Origin: Propionibacteriaceae bacterium
GTDB taxonomy: Bacteria; Actinomycetota; Actinomycetes; Propionibacteriales; Propionibacteriaceae
Length of the DNA: 7,826 nucleotides
Reading direction: 5' to 3'
Assembly (NCBI GenBank): GCA_031287505.1
Contig: JAITSW010000250.1
Span: forward strand, 1 to 7,826
In this document: piece by piece, positions 1 through 6,324 of the stretch
How the letters are laid out: the number at the start of each line of letters is the position of its first letter
How positions within the stretch are numbered: position 1 is the stretch's first letter
Position numbers and translations under genes: made by a program
Notes under the pieces: generated by a model
What the model was told of the DNA's origin: nothing
Databases searched by the model: none
The model's input: the letters and a program-made list of their open reading frames with translations, nothing else

Positions 1-800
1 AACTCGGCTTTGACGACCCAGAAATTATCGGGCACGCCATCGAATTCCGTCTCAACGCCGAAGATGCCGGACGCAAATTCATGCCGTCCCCGGGCACCTT
101 GGAAGGTTGGCGGCTGCCCACCGGCCCGGGAGTGCGCACCGATGAGGGATATCGCACTGGAATGTCGATCCCGGGAGCGTTTGACTCCTTGGTGGCCAAG
201 ATCATCGTCCGCGGCGCTGACCGCGACGAGGCGATAGCGCGCTCGCGCAGGGCACTCTTAGAGACTCGAATCGACGGCATGCCATCGGTATTGCCTTTCC
301 ACCGCGAGCTGCTAAAGCACCCCGACTTCTTGGCGCCTGATGGCGACTTCCGCGTTCACACCACCTGGATCGAAAACGACTTTGACGTACCCATCGCGCC
401 CTACTCGGAAGAATCCCACACCTCGGAGCCAGACAAGCTGAACACCTTCTTCATCGAGATCAACGGCAAACGCGTCGAACTGCGCATGCCGGCGGCCTTC
501 ATGGCTCCCCCGGCTCCAACTCCCGCCCCAAAGGTCGTCGAACGGGTAATAGTAAAAGAAGAGCCCAAGGACACCCCCGACTCAGGCTCAGAGCTGACTG
601 CCCCACTGCACGGGTCTATCTTCAAGATCGTCCATCGGGAAGGCCGCTACGTCAACGAAGGCGATCAGGTCATCATCATGGAAGCCATGAAGATGAAGCT
701 CCCGCTGCTAGCCCACCGCTCGGGCAAGGTGGTGAACGTGACCGTCTCCAAGGGCGACCCGGTCGAATCTGGCCAGGTGCTGTGCAATATCGTCGCCTAG
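1..800 (+). CDS. Acetyl/propionyl-CoA carboxylase alpha chain (biotin carboxylase + biotin carrier), 3' part
   Basis: The gene enters from outside the window. The frame begins with the codon at position 3, and 265 residues are visible before TAG at 798-800. Residues 1 to about 110 are the C-terminal part of a biotin carboxylase: GHAIEFRLNAED, then MPSPGT, then GVRTDEGY. A proline/alanine-rich linker follows from about residue 167 (APPAPTPAPK). The last 70 or so residues are a biotinyl carrier domain with the EAMKMK motif. The lysine to be biotinylated is residue 230 (codon 690-692), 35 residues from the end, the usual place. In this family biotin is carboxylated with ATP and bicarbonate, and a separate beta subunit moves the carboxyl group to acetyl- or propionyl-CoA in the cytosol. 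The ATP-grasp core and catalytic Glu/Asn/Arg set would lie upstream. Substrate cannot be read from this subunit, so no symbol is given. The stop lies 2 bp from that of the opposing metG. Confidence 0.95.
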   Translation, partial: LGFDDPEIIGHAIEFRLNAEDAGRKFMPSPGTLEGWRLPTGPGVRTDEGYRTGMSIPGAFDSLVAKIIVRGADRDEAIARSRRALLETRIDGMPSVLPFHRELLKHPDFLAPDGDFRVHTTWIENDFDVPIAPYSEESHTSEPDKLNTFFIEINGKRVELRMPAAFMAPPAPTPAPKVVERVIVKEEPKDTPDSGSELTAPLHGSIFKIVHREGRYVNEGDQVIIMEAMKMKLPLLAHRSGKVVNVTVSKGDPVESGQVLCNIVA

Positions 801-802
801 CG

Positions 803-2593
803 TCATCCGTTGATTTCCAGCGGTGCCCAACTCGGCCCGGTCTTGCCCAGGGTGTCGTCCACTTTTGCAAAGATAGGCGACGGCTTGGCTAGCGGCTTGC
901 CCACCTTGATGGGTTGCGATTCCCAACGAGCCTGCTCGGCTGCATAGTTGCCACCGATGGTCGGGTAGTCTGGCCCGCCTGCTTCGCCGACGATGTTGAT
1001 CTGCGGCTGGGCAGCCCAGACCCCTTCGTCGCCCAGCGCCTCGCGCACCTTTTGCGCCGCGTGCGGCATGAACGGCGTGAGCAGCGTGTTGACGTCAGAC
1101 ACCACTTGCAGCGCGGTATGCAGCACTGTGTCGCGGCGGGCGGGGTCGTCCTTGAGCTTCCACGGCTCGGATTCCGAGAGGTACTTGTTGGCCAAGCCGG
1201 CTATGCGCATCGCCTCCGAGATCGCCTGCTTGAAACGGCAGCGGCGCAGCGAATCGCCCACCGTGGCGAAAGCAGCCCGGGATGCCTGCAGCAATTCCGC
1301 ATCGACACCCGCCAATTCGGCACCTGCCGGGATGGCTCCCACATTCTTGTGGGCCATCGAAATCGAGCGATTGACTAGGTTGCCCCATTCGTTCGCCAGC
1401 TCGAAATTGGTGCGCCGGGCAAACTCGTCCCAAGTGAAATCGGAATCCTGGTTTTCCGGCCCGGCTACCGCTATGAAATAACGTAAAGCATCTGGCCCAA
1501 ACTCCTTCAAAAAGTCCCCAACGTAAATCACCTGCTTGCGGGATGTCGAAAACTTCGAGCCGCTCATCGTCAGATACTCGCTGGAAACCACTTCGGTGGG
1601 CAGATTCAGCCGTCCGAACGGGCCGGCTTCCCCCCCATGGTCACCAGTGCCGTTATGGCCTGTCAAGATGGACGGCCAGATCACCGAGTGGAAGACGATG
1701 TTGTCTTTGCCCATGAAGTAGTACGACTCCGCTTGCGGATCGAGCCACCACTTCTTCCAGGCGTCGGCCTCGCCCGAACGACGGGCCCATTCCACCGAGG
1801 CCGAGAGATAGCCGATTACCGCGTCAAACCAGACATAAAGCCGCTTCATCGGCTGATCGCGCCAGCCGTCCAACGGGATAGGGACGCCCCAGTCCAAATC
1901 CCGGGTTATCGCCCGCGGTTTGAGATCCCCCAGCAGATTTGCCGAGAACTTCAGCACATTCGGACGCCAATCAGAACGGGTGGCAAGCCAAGTGCCCAAC
2001 GTTTGCGAGAAGGCCGGCAGATCTAGAAAGAACTGTTCGGATTCCACGAATTTGGGCGTCTCGCCATTTATCTTCGAGCGCGGGTTGATCAAGTCGACCG
2101 GGTCGAGTTGGTTGCCGCAATTGTCGCACTGATCGCCGCGGGCCCCGTCGTAACCGCAGATTGGGCAGGTGCCCTCGATGAAGCGATCTGGCAGGGTGCG
2201 CGAGGTAGAAGGGCTGATGGCGCTCTTTTGCCCTTTGGCGATCACATAGCCGTTTTTGTGCAGCGCGGTGAAAATGTCCTGGACTACCCGGTAATGGTTT
2301 TGCGTCGTCGTCCGGGTGAACAGGTCGTAGGAAAGACCCAACCCCTGCAGATCCTCGACGATGACCCGGTTGTACTTGTCGGCGAGCTCTCGCGGGGTCA
2401 CCCCCTCGCTGTCAGCCTGCACCGAGATCGGGGTACCGTGTTCGTCCGTCCCGGAGACCATCAAGACGTCATGGCCCGACATTCGCATGTACCTGGAGAA
2501 AACGTCGGAGGGAACGCCAAATCCGGAAACATGGCCGATGTGCCGCGGGCCGTTTGCATATGGCCAGGCGACTAAGGTCAGGATAGAAGTCAT
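803..2593 (-). CDS. metG: Methionyl-tRNA synthetase
   Basis: This 596-residue class I aminoacyl-tRNA synthetase charges tRNA(Met) with methionine in the cytosol. The N-terminus [20 protein letters not shown] runs into the HIGH motif at residues 18-21. A four-cysteine zinc knuckle follows (C143, C146, C156, C159). The KMSKS loop appears as KFSTS at residues 347-351; close variants (KFSSS) are normal in actinobacterial MetRS. The helical anticodon-binding region is present (residues about 390-560), and there is no C-terminal EMAP-type tRNA-binding domain, so the length fits the short form. The ATG start at 2591-2593 puts the family's usual N-terminus in place. No Shine-Dalgarno precedes it; instead TAGTAT ends 6 nt before the ATG, which suggests a leaderless transcript. 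The gene is divergent from pit and convergent with the carboxylase gene. It appears intact. Confidence 0.98.
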   Translation of the reverse strand: MTSILTLVAWPYANGPRHIGHVSGFGVPSDVFSRYMRMSGHDVLMVSGTDEHGTPISVQADSEGVTPRELADKYNRVIVEDLQGLGLSYDLFTRTTTQNHYRVVQDIFTALHKNGYVIAKGQKSAISPSTSRTLPDRFIEGTCPICGYDGARGDQCDNCGNQLDPVDLINPRSKINGETPKFVESEQFFLDLPAFSQTLGTWLATRSDWRPNVLKFSANLLGDLKPRAITRDLDWGVPIPLDGWRDQPMKRLYVWFDAVIGYLSASVEWARRSGEADAWKKWWLDPQAESYYFMGKDNIVFHSVIWPSILTGHNGTGDHGGEAGPFGRLNLPTEVVSSEYLTMSGSKFSTSRKQVIYVGDFLKEFGPDALRYFIAVAGPENQDSDFTWDEFARRTNFELANEWGNLVNRSISMAHKNVGAIPAGAELAGVDAELLQASRAAFATVGDSLRRCRFKQAISEAMRIAGLANKYLSESEPWKLKDDPARRDTVLHTALQVVSDVNTLLTPFMPHAAQKVREALGDEGVWAAQPQINIVGEAGGPDYPTIGGNYAAEQARWESQPIKVGKPLAKPSPIFAKVDDTLGKTGPSWAPLEING

Positions 2594-2599
2594 GGGCTA

Positions 2600-2605
2600 A
2601 TACTA
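2600..2605 (-). promoter_or_regulatory. Putative metG -10 box, leaderless geometry
   Basis: Read on the minus strand, TAGTAT is followed by TAGCCC and then the metG ATG. The 6-nt gap puts the expected transcription start on the A of the ATG. No convincing -35 hexamer is seen 16-18 bp upstream. On the plus strand the overlapping TACTAT (2601-2606) could equally be a -10 box for a pit transcript, so divergent promoters may overlap here. Inferred from sequence only. Confidence 0.5.
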
Positions 2606-2685
2606 TCTGGGGCACAGTTAGTGCGAGGCGCTGGCCGGCAGCTTGAATTGCCCGCAGTGCCAAGCCCTATCTGCCGGGTATCCCA

Positions 2686-4116
2686 ATGACCGCAAAATCG
2701 CTCAACATGAGTGAAAAGTTAGACCAACCCCGAAATGACCTTTACGATATAGGGGTGACCCCCCAGTTAGTGCTGTTGGCCATCGTGGTTATCACCGCCT
2801 TGGCTTTCGACTTCACCAACGGGTTTCACGACACCGCAAACGCGATGGCTACTTCTATCGCCACCAAGGCGCTAACGCCAAAGGCCGCCGTTTCCCTGTG
2901 CGCCGCCCTCAATCTGGTGGGCGCGTTTCTCTCTGTCGAAGTCGCGATTACGGTCACAAACGCGGTCATCCGCATCCAAGACGCCAACGGCGCGCCAAAA
3001 CCCGAGTTGCTCGCAGACGGGGGTTTCCCGCTGTTGCTCATCCTGATATCCGGGCTGGCCGGGGCAATCATCTGGAATATCCTCACTTGGCTGTGGGGTT
3101 TGCCGTCCAGCTCGTCCCACGCGCTTTTTGGCGGGCTGGTCGGCTCGACCGTCATGTCTCTGGGTTGGAGCGGGGTCAAGTGGATCGGCGAGGGAAACCA
3201 CCTGGACGGAATAGTTGGAAAGGTGGTCCTCCCGGCGCTGTTCTCACCGGTGATTGCCTGCCTTGTCGCCGCTATCGGCACCCGGCTGGTCTACCGAATC
3301 ACCGAGAAGGTTGCCGCCCGCTACCTCGATGTCGGCTTCCGCCGCGCCCAGGTCGGCACGGCCGCGCTGCTCTCGCTATCCCATGGCACCAACGACGCCC
3401 AAAAAACGATGGGCGTCATCACGCTGGCGCTGGTGGCCACCCAGCATTGGAACCTCGACGACGGCATCCCGTTTTGGGTAAAAGTCGCCTGTGCTTTCAC
3501 CATTGCCCTGGGGACGTTTATCGGCGGCTGGCGCATCATCCGCACCATGGGCAAGGGCTTGGTAGAGATTTCACCGCCCCAGGGTTTCACCGCTGATTCT
3601 TCCTCCGCCGCCGTCATCTTGATCTCCTCGCAGCTGGGCTTCGCGCTTTCAACCACACACGTAGCCACCGGTTCTATTTTGGGAACCGGGTTGGGTCGCA
3701 AGGGAGCCTCGGTGCGTTGGAGCGTTGCCGGACGCATGGGTATTGCCTGGCTCATCACGCTGCCCCTCTCGGGCATGGTGGGGGCCATTTGCTGGATACT
3801 CGGACATTGGGTGGGTCTATGGGCTGGCCAAACTGTTGGAGCTTTTGCGGTGACGCTGGTGCTCGTCTTGGCTGCCGGCTACATGTATATGCACTCGCGC
3901 CGCAACGCCGTCGGGCACCACAACATCCATGACGACTGGGATAGCCCGGCGTCCGTTGGCGATTCGGCGCAAATAGGCGTGGCGGCAGCTGAAGTCGTCG
4001 AAGACTTCGATCACATCGGCCGTCCTGCCAGCGAGGCAATAACGCCCACCGACGACATCGGACACCCGGCGGCCGAGATTCTCGGAGATTCTGGGGAGAG
4101 CGGGGGCGACACATGA
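2686..4116 (+). CDS. pitA: Low-affinity inorganic phosphate transporter, PiT family
   Basis: This is a multi-spanning inner-membrane symporter that takes up phosphate with cations, probably as metal-phosphate. The two signature repeats of the PiT/PHO4 family are clear: FDFTNGFHDTANAMATS (residues about 41-57) and LSHGTNDAQKTMG (about 231-243). GLPSSSSHALFGG (138-150) and STTHVATGSILG (322-333) are also typical. The coordinates give the longest open reading, 476 residues from ATG 2686. Neither that ATG nor ATG 2707 has a ribosome site, and the first 23 codons are AT-rich. Mycobacterial PitA, as I recall it, aligns from GTG 2755 (VTPQLVLL), which follows TACGAT by 6 nt; I consider 2755 the likelier true start. 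After the last helix, residues 404-476 form an acidic hydrophilic tail with three 14-residue repeats. The stop overlaps the next gene by 4 bp (ATGA), so the two are probably translated from one mRNA. Confidence 0.96.
   Translation: MTAKSLNMSEKLDQPRNDLYDIGVTPQLVLLAIVVITALAFDFTNGFHDTANAMATSIATKALTPKAAVSLCAALNLVGAFLSVEVAITVTNAVIRIQDANGAPKPELLADGGFPLLLILISGLAGAIIWNILTWLWGLPSSSSHALFGGLVGSTVMSLGWSGVKWIGEGNHLDGIVGKVVLPALFSPVIACLVAAIGTRLVYRITEKVAARYLDVGFRRAQVGTAALLSLSHGTNDAQKTMGVITLALVATQHWNLDDGIPFWVKVACAFTIALGTFIGGWRIIRTMGKGLVEISPPQGFTADSSSAAVILISSQLGFALSTTHVATGSILGTGLGRKGASVRWSVAGRMGIAWLITLPLSGMVGAICWILGHWVGLWAGQTVGAFAVTLVLVLAAGYMYMHSRRNAVGHHNIHDDWDSPASVGDSAQIGVAAAEVVEDFDHIGRPASEAITPTDDIGHPAAEILGDSGESGGDT
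2743..2748 (+). promoter_or_regulatory. Putative -10 box for a leaderless pit transcript
   Basis: TACGAT is followed by ATAGGG and then GTG 2755, an in-frame pit codon that coincides with the usual PitA N-terminus. Box-to-start spacing (6 nt) is the same as at metG and hipB. If used, the 23 residues before V24 are not translated. A competing plus-strand box is TACTAT at 2601-2606. Confidence 0.35.
3967..4092 (+). repeat. Three tandem 14-codon repeats in the PitA tail
   Basis: Residues 428-441, 442-455 and 456-469 (numbered from ATG 2686) line up with no gaps: AQIGVAAAEVVEDF, DHIGRPASEAITPT and DDIGHPAAEILGDS. Ile-Gly is at position 3-4 of each unit, Ala at position 7 and Glu at position 9. 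The DNA copies have diverged, so the period is kept at protein level. The repeats lie after the last membrane helix, in a tail rich in Asp and Glu. Function unknown. Confidence 0.75.
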
Positions 4117-4424
4117 TAGGGCAACTATTTGCCGCCTTTGACTCAGCCTGGCGGGTGCTCATAATCGGAGTCATCCTAGGCGCCGGTGTGCCAATCCTCG
4201 TCGCGTTTGCCGTTAAAGCCCTAGCTTGGGGTGCCGGTGGCGAAGCTGAGCTTCTTGTCGACGGCGAGCCCGCAAAAGCCCATTGGGCGGGCAAAACGAT
4301 AGCCACCGCCATCTTTGCCATAGTAATTCTCATCGTCCTAGCCGGTATCGCCTACATAACGGCACACGGCCTAGGCTGGGTTGTGACATTCGAGGGCATG
4401 GTACCCAAGATCACCCACAAATAA
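4113..4424 (+). CDS. Small two-helix membrane protein coupled to pitA
   Basis: This 103-residue protein has two clear hydrophobic segments, residues about 15-38 (VLIIGVILGAGVPILVAFAV) and about 62-85 (TIATAIFAIVILIVLAGIAY). A short polar stretch with an acidic patch (GEAELLVDGEPAKAHW) lies between them, and the C-terminus is short. The ATG overlaps the pit stop (ATGA), so translational coupling is likely; the stretch upstream is G-rich (GGGGAGAGCGGGGG) but not a tight ribosome site. From memory, Mycobacterium tuberculosis has the same arrangement: pitA (Rv0545c) followed by the small membrane protein Rv0544c. I infer that the two are partners, for instance that this one aids folding or regulates phosphate transport. 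No enzymatic motif is visible, and no family name can be given with confidence. Confidence 0.85.
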   Translation: MIGQLFAAFDSAWRVLIIGVILGAGVPILVAFAVKALAWGAGGEAELLVDGEPAKAHWAGKTIATAIFAIVILIVLAGIAYITAHGLGWVVTFEGMVPKITHK

Positions 4425-4499
4425 GGCAGCTAGGCGCACCCGTATACGGTCGGCTGCTGGCAGCACCTTTCGGGCATTAGGCTGCACCCCAAAACAGGC
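4425..4499. terminator. Convergent intergenic spacer with possible bidirectional hairpins
   Basis: This 75-bp gap lies between the small membrane protein gene and the end of meaB. It contains alternating arms GGCAGC (4425-4430), GGCTGC (4452-4457), GGCAGC (4459-4464) and GGCTGC (4480-4485) that can pair in more than one way, plus the perfect palindrome CCGTATACGG (4440-4449). No T-run follows any arm, so intrinsic termination is possible but unproven. Confidence 0.3.
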
Positions 4500-5603
4500 C
4501 TACCGGGCGTTCTCGGAAGGCAGAATCAACTTGTCGGCGTCTTTGGCGAAGGCCTCGATTATGCTCGAGGCGGCCTCAAGTGCGGATACGTCGCCTGCGA
4601 CGACTTCTGCTTCTGCCCTGGCCTTGACCGCCTGAACGGATTCGGAACGCCTGAGGGCATCTTCCAGTTCGCCCCGCACCAATGCCCAGAGCCATTCGAG
4701 CTGCTGCTTTGCGCGCCGCTGTTCCAGCTCGCCGCTGGCCTCTAACTCGGTGCGATGGCCAAGGATGGTCTTCCAGACCTCGTCTAGCCCTTTGCCGGTG
4801 TAGGAGCTTGACGTCAGCACCGGTGGCCGACGGGCGTTGGGGTCAGAGGTGATGAGCTTCATCGCCACCGAAAGATCCCGAGCCGCTACCCGCGCCTCCG
4901 CCTCGTGGTCGCCATCGGCTTTGTTTACCGTAATGACGTCTGCCATCTCCAAGATGCCGCGCTTGATGCCTTGCAGCTGATCTCCGGCCCGGGCCAGGGT
5001 GATAAGCAGAAAGGTATCGACCATACCGGCAACAGCCACCTCGGACTGCCCAACGCCGACCGTCTCCACGAGCGTCACATCAAAGCCGGCGGCTTCGAGA
5101 ATGATCATGGATTCGCGGGTGGCGCGGGCTACCCCGCCTAAATGCCCCGAGGTTGGCGACGGACGGACGAAAGCGTTATCGGAGGCAGTTAGCTCCGCCA
5201 TGCGGGTTCGGTCGCCCAGAATCGAGCCGCCGGTCTTAGATGACGTCGGGTCGATAGCCAACACGGCCACTTTGTAGCCCTGACCAATCAGCCGCACGCC
5301 GAGCGTGTCAATGAAAGTCGATTTGCCCGCACCGGGTACGCCGGAGATTCCGACGCGAATGGACTTGCCCGAATACGGCCGCAGGATGCGAAGCAGTTTG
5401 CGCGAAACGCGTCGATGATCCGCGCGCGACGACTCCACCAAGGTGATAGCACGGGCGATATGCTGCCGGGAGCCCTCAAGCACCTTCTGGGCCAATTCGT
5501 CAACGCTGATAGCCGCACGACGCTGGACAGGAGCAGCAACCTTCTTGGCATCCGCATAGTTGGTCTCCATCTCTGGAGCCGTAAACAATGCACCCTCGCT
5601 CAC
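4500..5603 (-). CDS. meaB: Methylmalonyl-CoA mutase-associated GTPase MeaB (ArgK-type G3E GTPase)
   Basis: With the GTG start at 5601-5603 the product has 367 residues, the usual length. It carries Walker A GVPGAGKST (residues 88-96), the family segment DPTSSKTGGSILGDRTRM (118-135), the switch/Walker B region VETVGVGQSE (179-188) and the NKAD base-recognition motif (227-230). An alpha-helical C-terminal extension follows, as in MeaB. MeaB binds adenosylcobalamin-dependent methylmalonyl-CoA mutase in the cytosol, gates loading of the cofactor and protects or reactivates the enzyme. Two starts compete. TTG 5607-5609 has AGGAG 5 nt upstream. GTG 5601-5603 has GAGG 6 nt upstream; I prefer GTG because TTG is the rarer start. 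The mutase subunits, usual neighbours, are not in the window. The gene seems monocistronic here and faces the pit operon. Confidence 0.96.
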   Translation of the reverse strand: MSEGALFTAPEMETNYADAKKVAAPVQRRAAISVDELAQKVLEGSRQHIARAITLVESSRADHRRVSRKLLRILRPYSGKSIRVGISGVPGAGKSTFIDTLGVRLIGQGYKVAVLAIDPTSSKTGGSILGDRTRMAELTASDNAFVRPSPTSGHLGGVARATRESMIILEAAGFDVTLVETVGVGQSEVAVAGMVDTFLLITLARAGDQLQGIKRGILEMADVITVNKADGDHEAEARVAARDLSVAMKLITSDPNARRPPVLTSSSYTGKGLDEVWKTILGHRTELEASGELEQRRAKQQLEWLWALVRGELEDALRRSESVQAVKARAEAEVVAGDVSALEAASSIIEAFAKDADKLILPSENAR

Positions 5604-5724
5604 CGGCAACCTCGCTCCTATAGGAATATCGACTCTACGAACTTTATCAGGGCAACTCTCGCCCGGTGGGCGTCGATGATGTGAAGAGCGTTTATGTCAT
5701 GCGAGCTCCCGTTAGATCCATTCC
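5604..5724. other. Upstream region of meaB (gene-free)
   Basis: On the minus strand two TANNNT boxes lie in front of meaB: TAAAGT (5641-5646) and TAGAGT (5632-5637). Either would leave a short leader containing AGGAGCGAGG, so unlike metG this gene seems to have a normal ribosome site. The perfect palindrome TCCTATAGGA (5616-5625) overlaps that site. No coding sequence is supported here. Promoter calls are weak because no good -35 is visible. Confidence 0.35.
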
Positions 5725-5869
5725 GCTCCTCTCTACGTCATTCCGGCTCTGCGAAGCAGGCGGAGCTCCGAAGGAGTGAGCACCTCGATCCGGAATCTCC
5801 GCCAAACAACACACCAGAACATGACGACCAGATCCCGGATCAGGTCCGGGATGACTGATAGAGAGGTGC
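5725..5869. repeat. 145-bp palindromic intergenic element (MITE-like)
   Basis: The ends form an imperfect inverted repeat. CCTCTCTA (5728-5735) matches TAGAGAGG (5859-5866) perfectly. Just inside, GTCATTCCGG (5737-5746) matches CCGGGATGAC (5846-5855) with one mismatch. Two internal arms could give a cruciform: ATTCCGG (5740-5746) with CCGGAAT (5790-5796), and ATCCCGGA (5832-5839) with TCCGGGAT (5845-5852). Small hairpins CTGC-GAA-GCAG (5749-5759) and CTCC-GAA-GGAG (5766-5776) sit inside the first arm. No coding potential is seen, and no target-site duplication is evident at the edges. Whether other copies exist in the genome cannot be told from one window. Confidence 0.6.
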
Positions 5870-5883
5870 CCACTCCCCCAGAA

Positions 5884-5923
5884 CCCCACCTACCTCACAA
5901 AGCCCGGACGACTGTAAGTGGGG
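5884..5923. repeat. Inverted repeat between the palindromic element and the hip promoter
   Basis: CCCCACCTAC (5884-5893) pairs with GTAAGTGGGG (5914-5923) at 9 of 10 positions, with a 20-nt loop. It lies 15 bp beyond the edge of the palindromic element. It may be a worn remnant of a second repeat or a terminator-like hairpin; there is no T-run and no gene that obviously ends here. Confidence 0.35.
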
Positions 5924-5992
5924 TGACCGCCACGTCATGTCAGGCAAGACCTGGAATCTCGGCAGGGCATATACGAAACAGTTGCCACAATA

Positions 5993-6008
5993 GTCACTAA
6001 ACAGTGAC
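5993..6008. promoter_or_regulatory. Putative hip operator 1
   Basis: GTCACTAAACAGTGAC is a perfect inverted repeat (6-bp arms, 4-bp centre), readable as GTCA-N8-TGAC. It covers the position where a -35 box would lie for the TATAGT box at 6017. The N8 spacing is the same as in the E. coli HipB operator (TATCC-N8-GGATA), though the half-site differs. Probable binding site for the HipB dimer; inferred. Confidence 0.6.
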
Positions 6009-6016
6009 ATAGGAGG

Positions 6017-6022
6017 TATAGT
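6017..6022 (+). promoter_or_regulatory. Putative hipBA -10 box
   Basis: TATAGT is followed by CATCGT and the hipB ATG at 6029, so transcription would begin on the ATG. The AGGAGG at 6011-6016 would then lie upstream of the transcript. It is also 12 nt from the ATG, far for a ribosome site. If transcription starts further upstream, AGGAGG could still act weakly. Confidence 0.5.
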
Positions 6023-6036
6023 CATCGTATGGTGAC
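6021..6036. promoter_or_regulatory. Putative hip operator 2, over the hipB start codon
   Basis: GTCATCGTATGGTGAC has the same form as operator 1, GTCA-N8-TGAC, with one mismatch in the fifth pair of the 6-bp arms. Its centre is 28 bp from that of operator 1. It overlaps the last two bases of the -10 box and the start codon, so a bound repressor would block initiation. Confidence 0.55.
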
Positions 6037-6319
6037 ACATCAGGTAACGGATTGGATTCAGCTAGCCGAGCTTGTGCGCGAGCAACGCGAGAAGCAGCAC
6101 CTCTCGCAGGCCGCGCTAGCTAGGGCCGCAAAAGTCAGCAGATATTGGCTGATCGGCTTTGAGGCAGGCGAAAAGCGCTCTGCCCCTTTCGACATGATCA
6201 TGCGTCTGCTTCTCGAACTGAATCTCAGCATAACCCTGACTCCGATCCGAATCACGCCCATAGTAGAAGATGGCATTTCCGCTAGTGAAGTTATCCGTCG
6301 CCATACTCAAGGAGCGTGA
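6029..6319 (+). CDS. hipB: HipB-type antitoxin, XRE-family helix-turn-helix regulator
   Basis: This small 96-residue DNA-binding protein contains one XRE/Cro-type helix-turn-helix, residues about 13-48. The segment LSQAALARAAKVSRYWLIGF (25-44) supplies the two central helices, and FEAGEKR follows. A beta-prone stretch (LSITLTPIRITPI) and a short tail complete it; this is where HipB-type dimers often form an intermolecular sheet. In the family HipB binds and neutralises the HipA kinase and represses the operon. The neighbour downstream is hipA, with its GTGA overlap or 5-nt gap, which settles the assignment. Two matching inverted repeats flank and cover the start, consistent with autorepression. 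ATG 6029 is the chosen start; the next codon, GTG 6032, is a less likely alternative. Confidence 0.92.
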   Translation: MVTHQVTDWIQLAELVREQREKQHLSQAALARAAKVSRYWLIGFEAGEKRSAPFDMIMRLLLELNLSITLTPIRITPIVEDGISASEVIRRHTQGA

Positions 6320-6324
6320 AACAA

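Noticed and set aside
347..1600. KFSTS loop of MetRS as an unusual active-site change
   Set aside because: KFSSS/KFSTS-type variants of the KMSKS loop are normal in actinobacterial methionyl-tRNA synthetases, so this is not a defect. The loop codons lie near 1541-1555 on the minus strand.
914..2575. Several plus-strand open frames of 130-160 codons opposite metG
   Set aside because: They are antisense to a well-conserved synthetase, have arginine/proline-rich or low-complexity products with no recognisable domain, and have no ribosome sites.
2594..2685. Riboswitch or T-box leader in the metG-pit gap
   Set aside because: The gap is only 92 bp, shows no conserved leader elements or strong stem, and metG appears leaderless.
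2826..4333. Long open frames on the minus strand and in the other plus frame across pit and the small membrane protein gene
   Set aside because: They arise from the GC-rich codon pattern of pit. Their products show no family motif, while the pit frame is conserved throughout.
5924..5937. TGAC-N6-GTCA as a third hip operator
   Set aside because: The half-sites point the opposite way and the spacing is 6, unlike the two GTCA-N8-TGAC sites. It may be chance.
6011..6016. AGGAGG as the hipB ribosome binding site
   Set aside because: It is 12 nt from the ATG, which is long, and would lie upstream of the transcript if TATAGT (6017-6022) is the -10 box. A role cannot be excluded if transcription starts further upstream.
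5692..6040. Short open frames (65-74 codons) on both strands in the meaB-hipB gap
   Set aside because: They run through the palindromic element and the hip operators, their products look random, and no ribosome site fits them.
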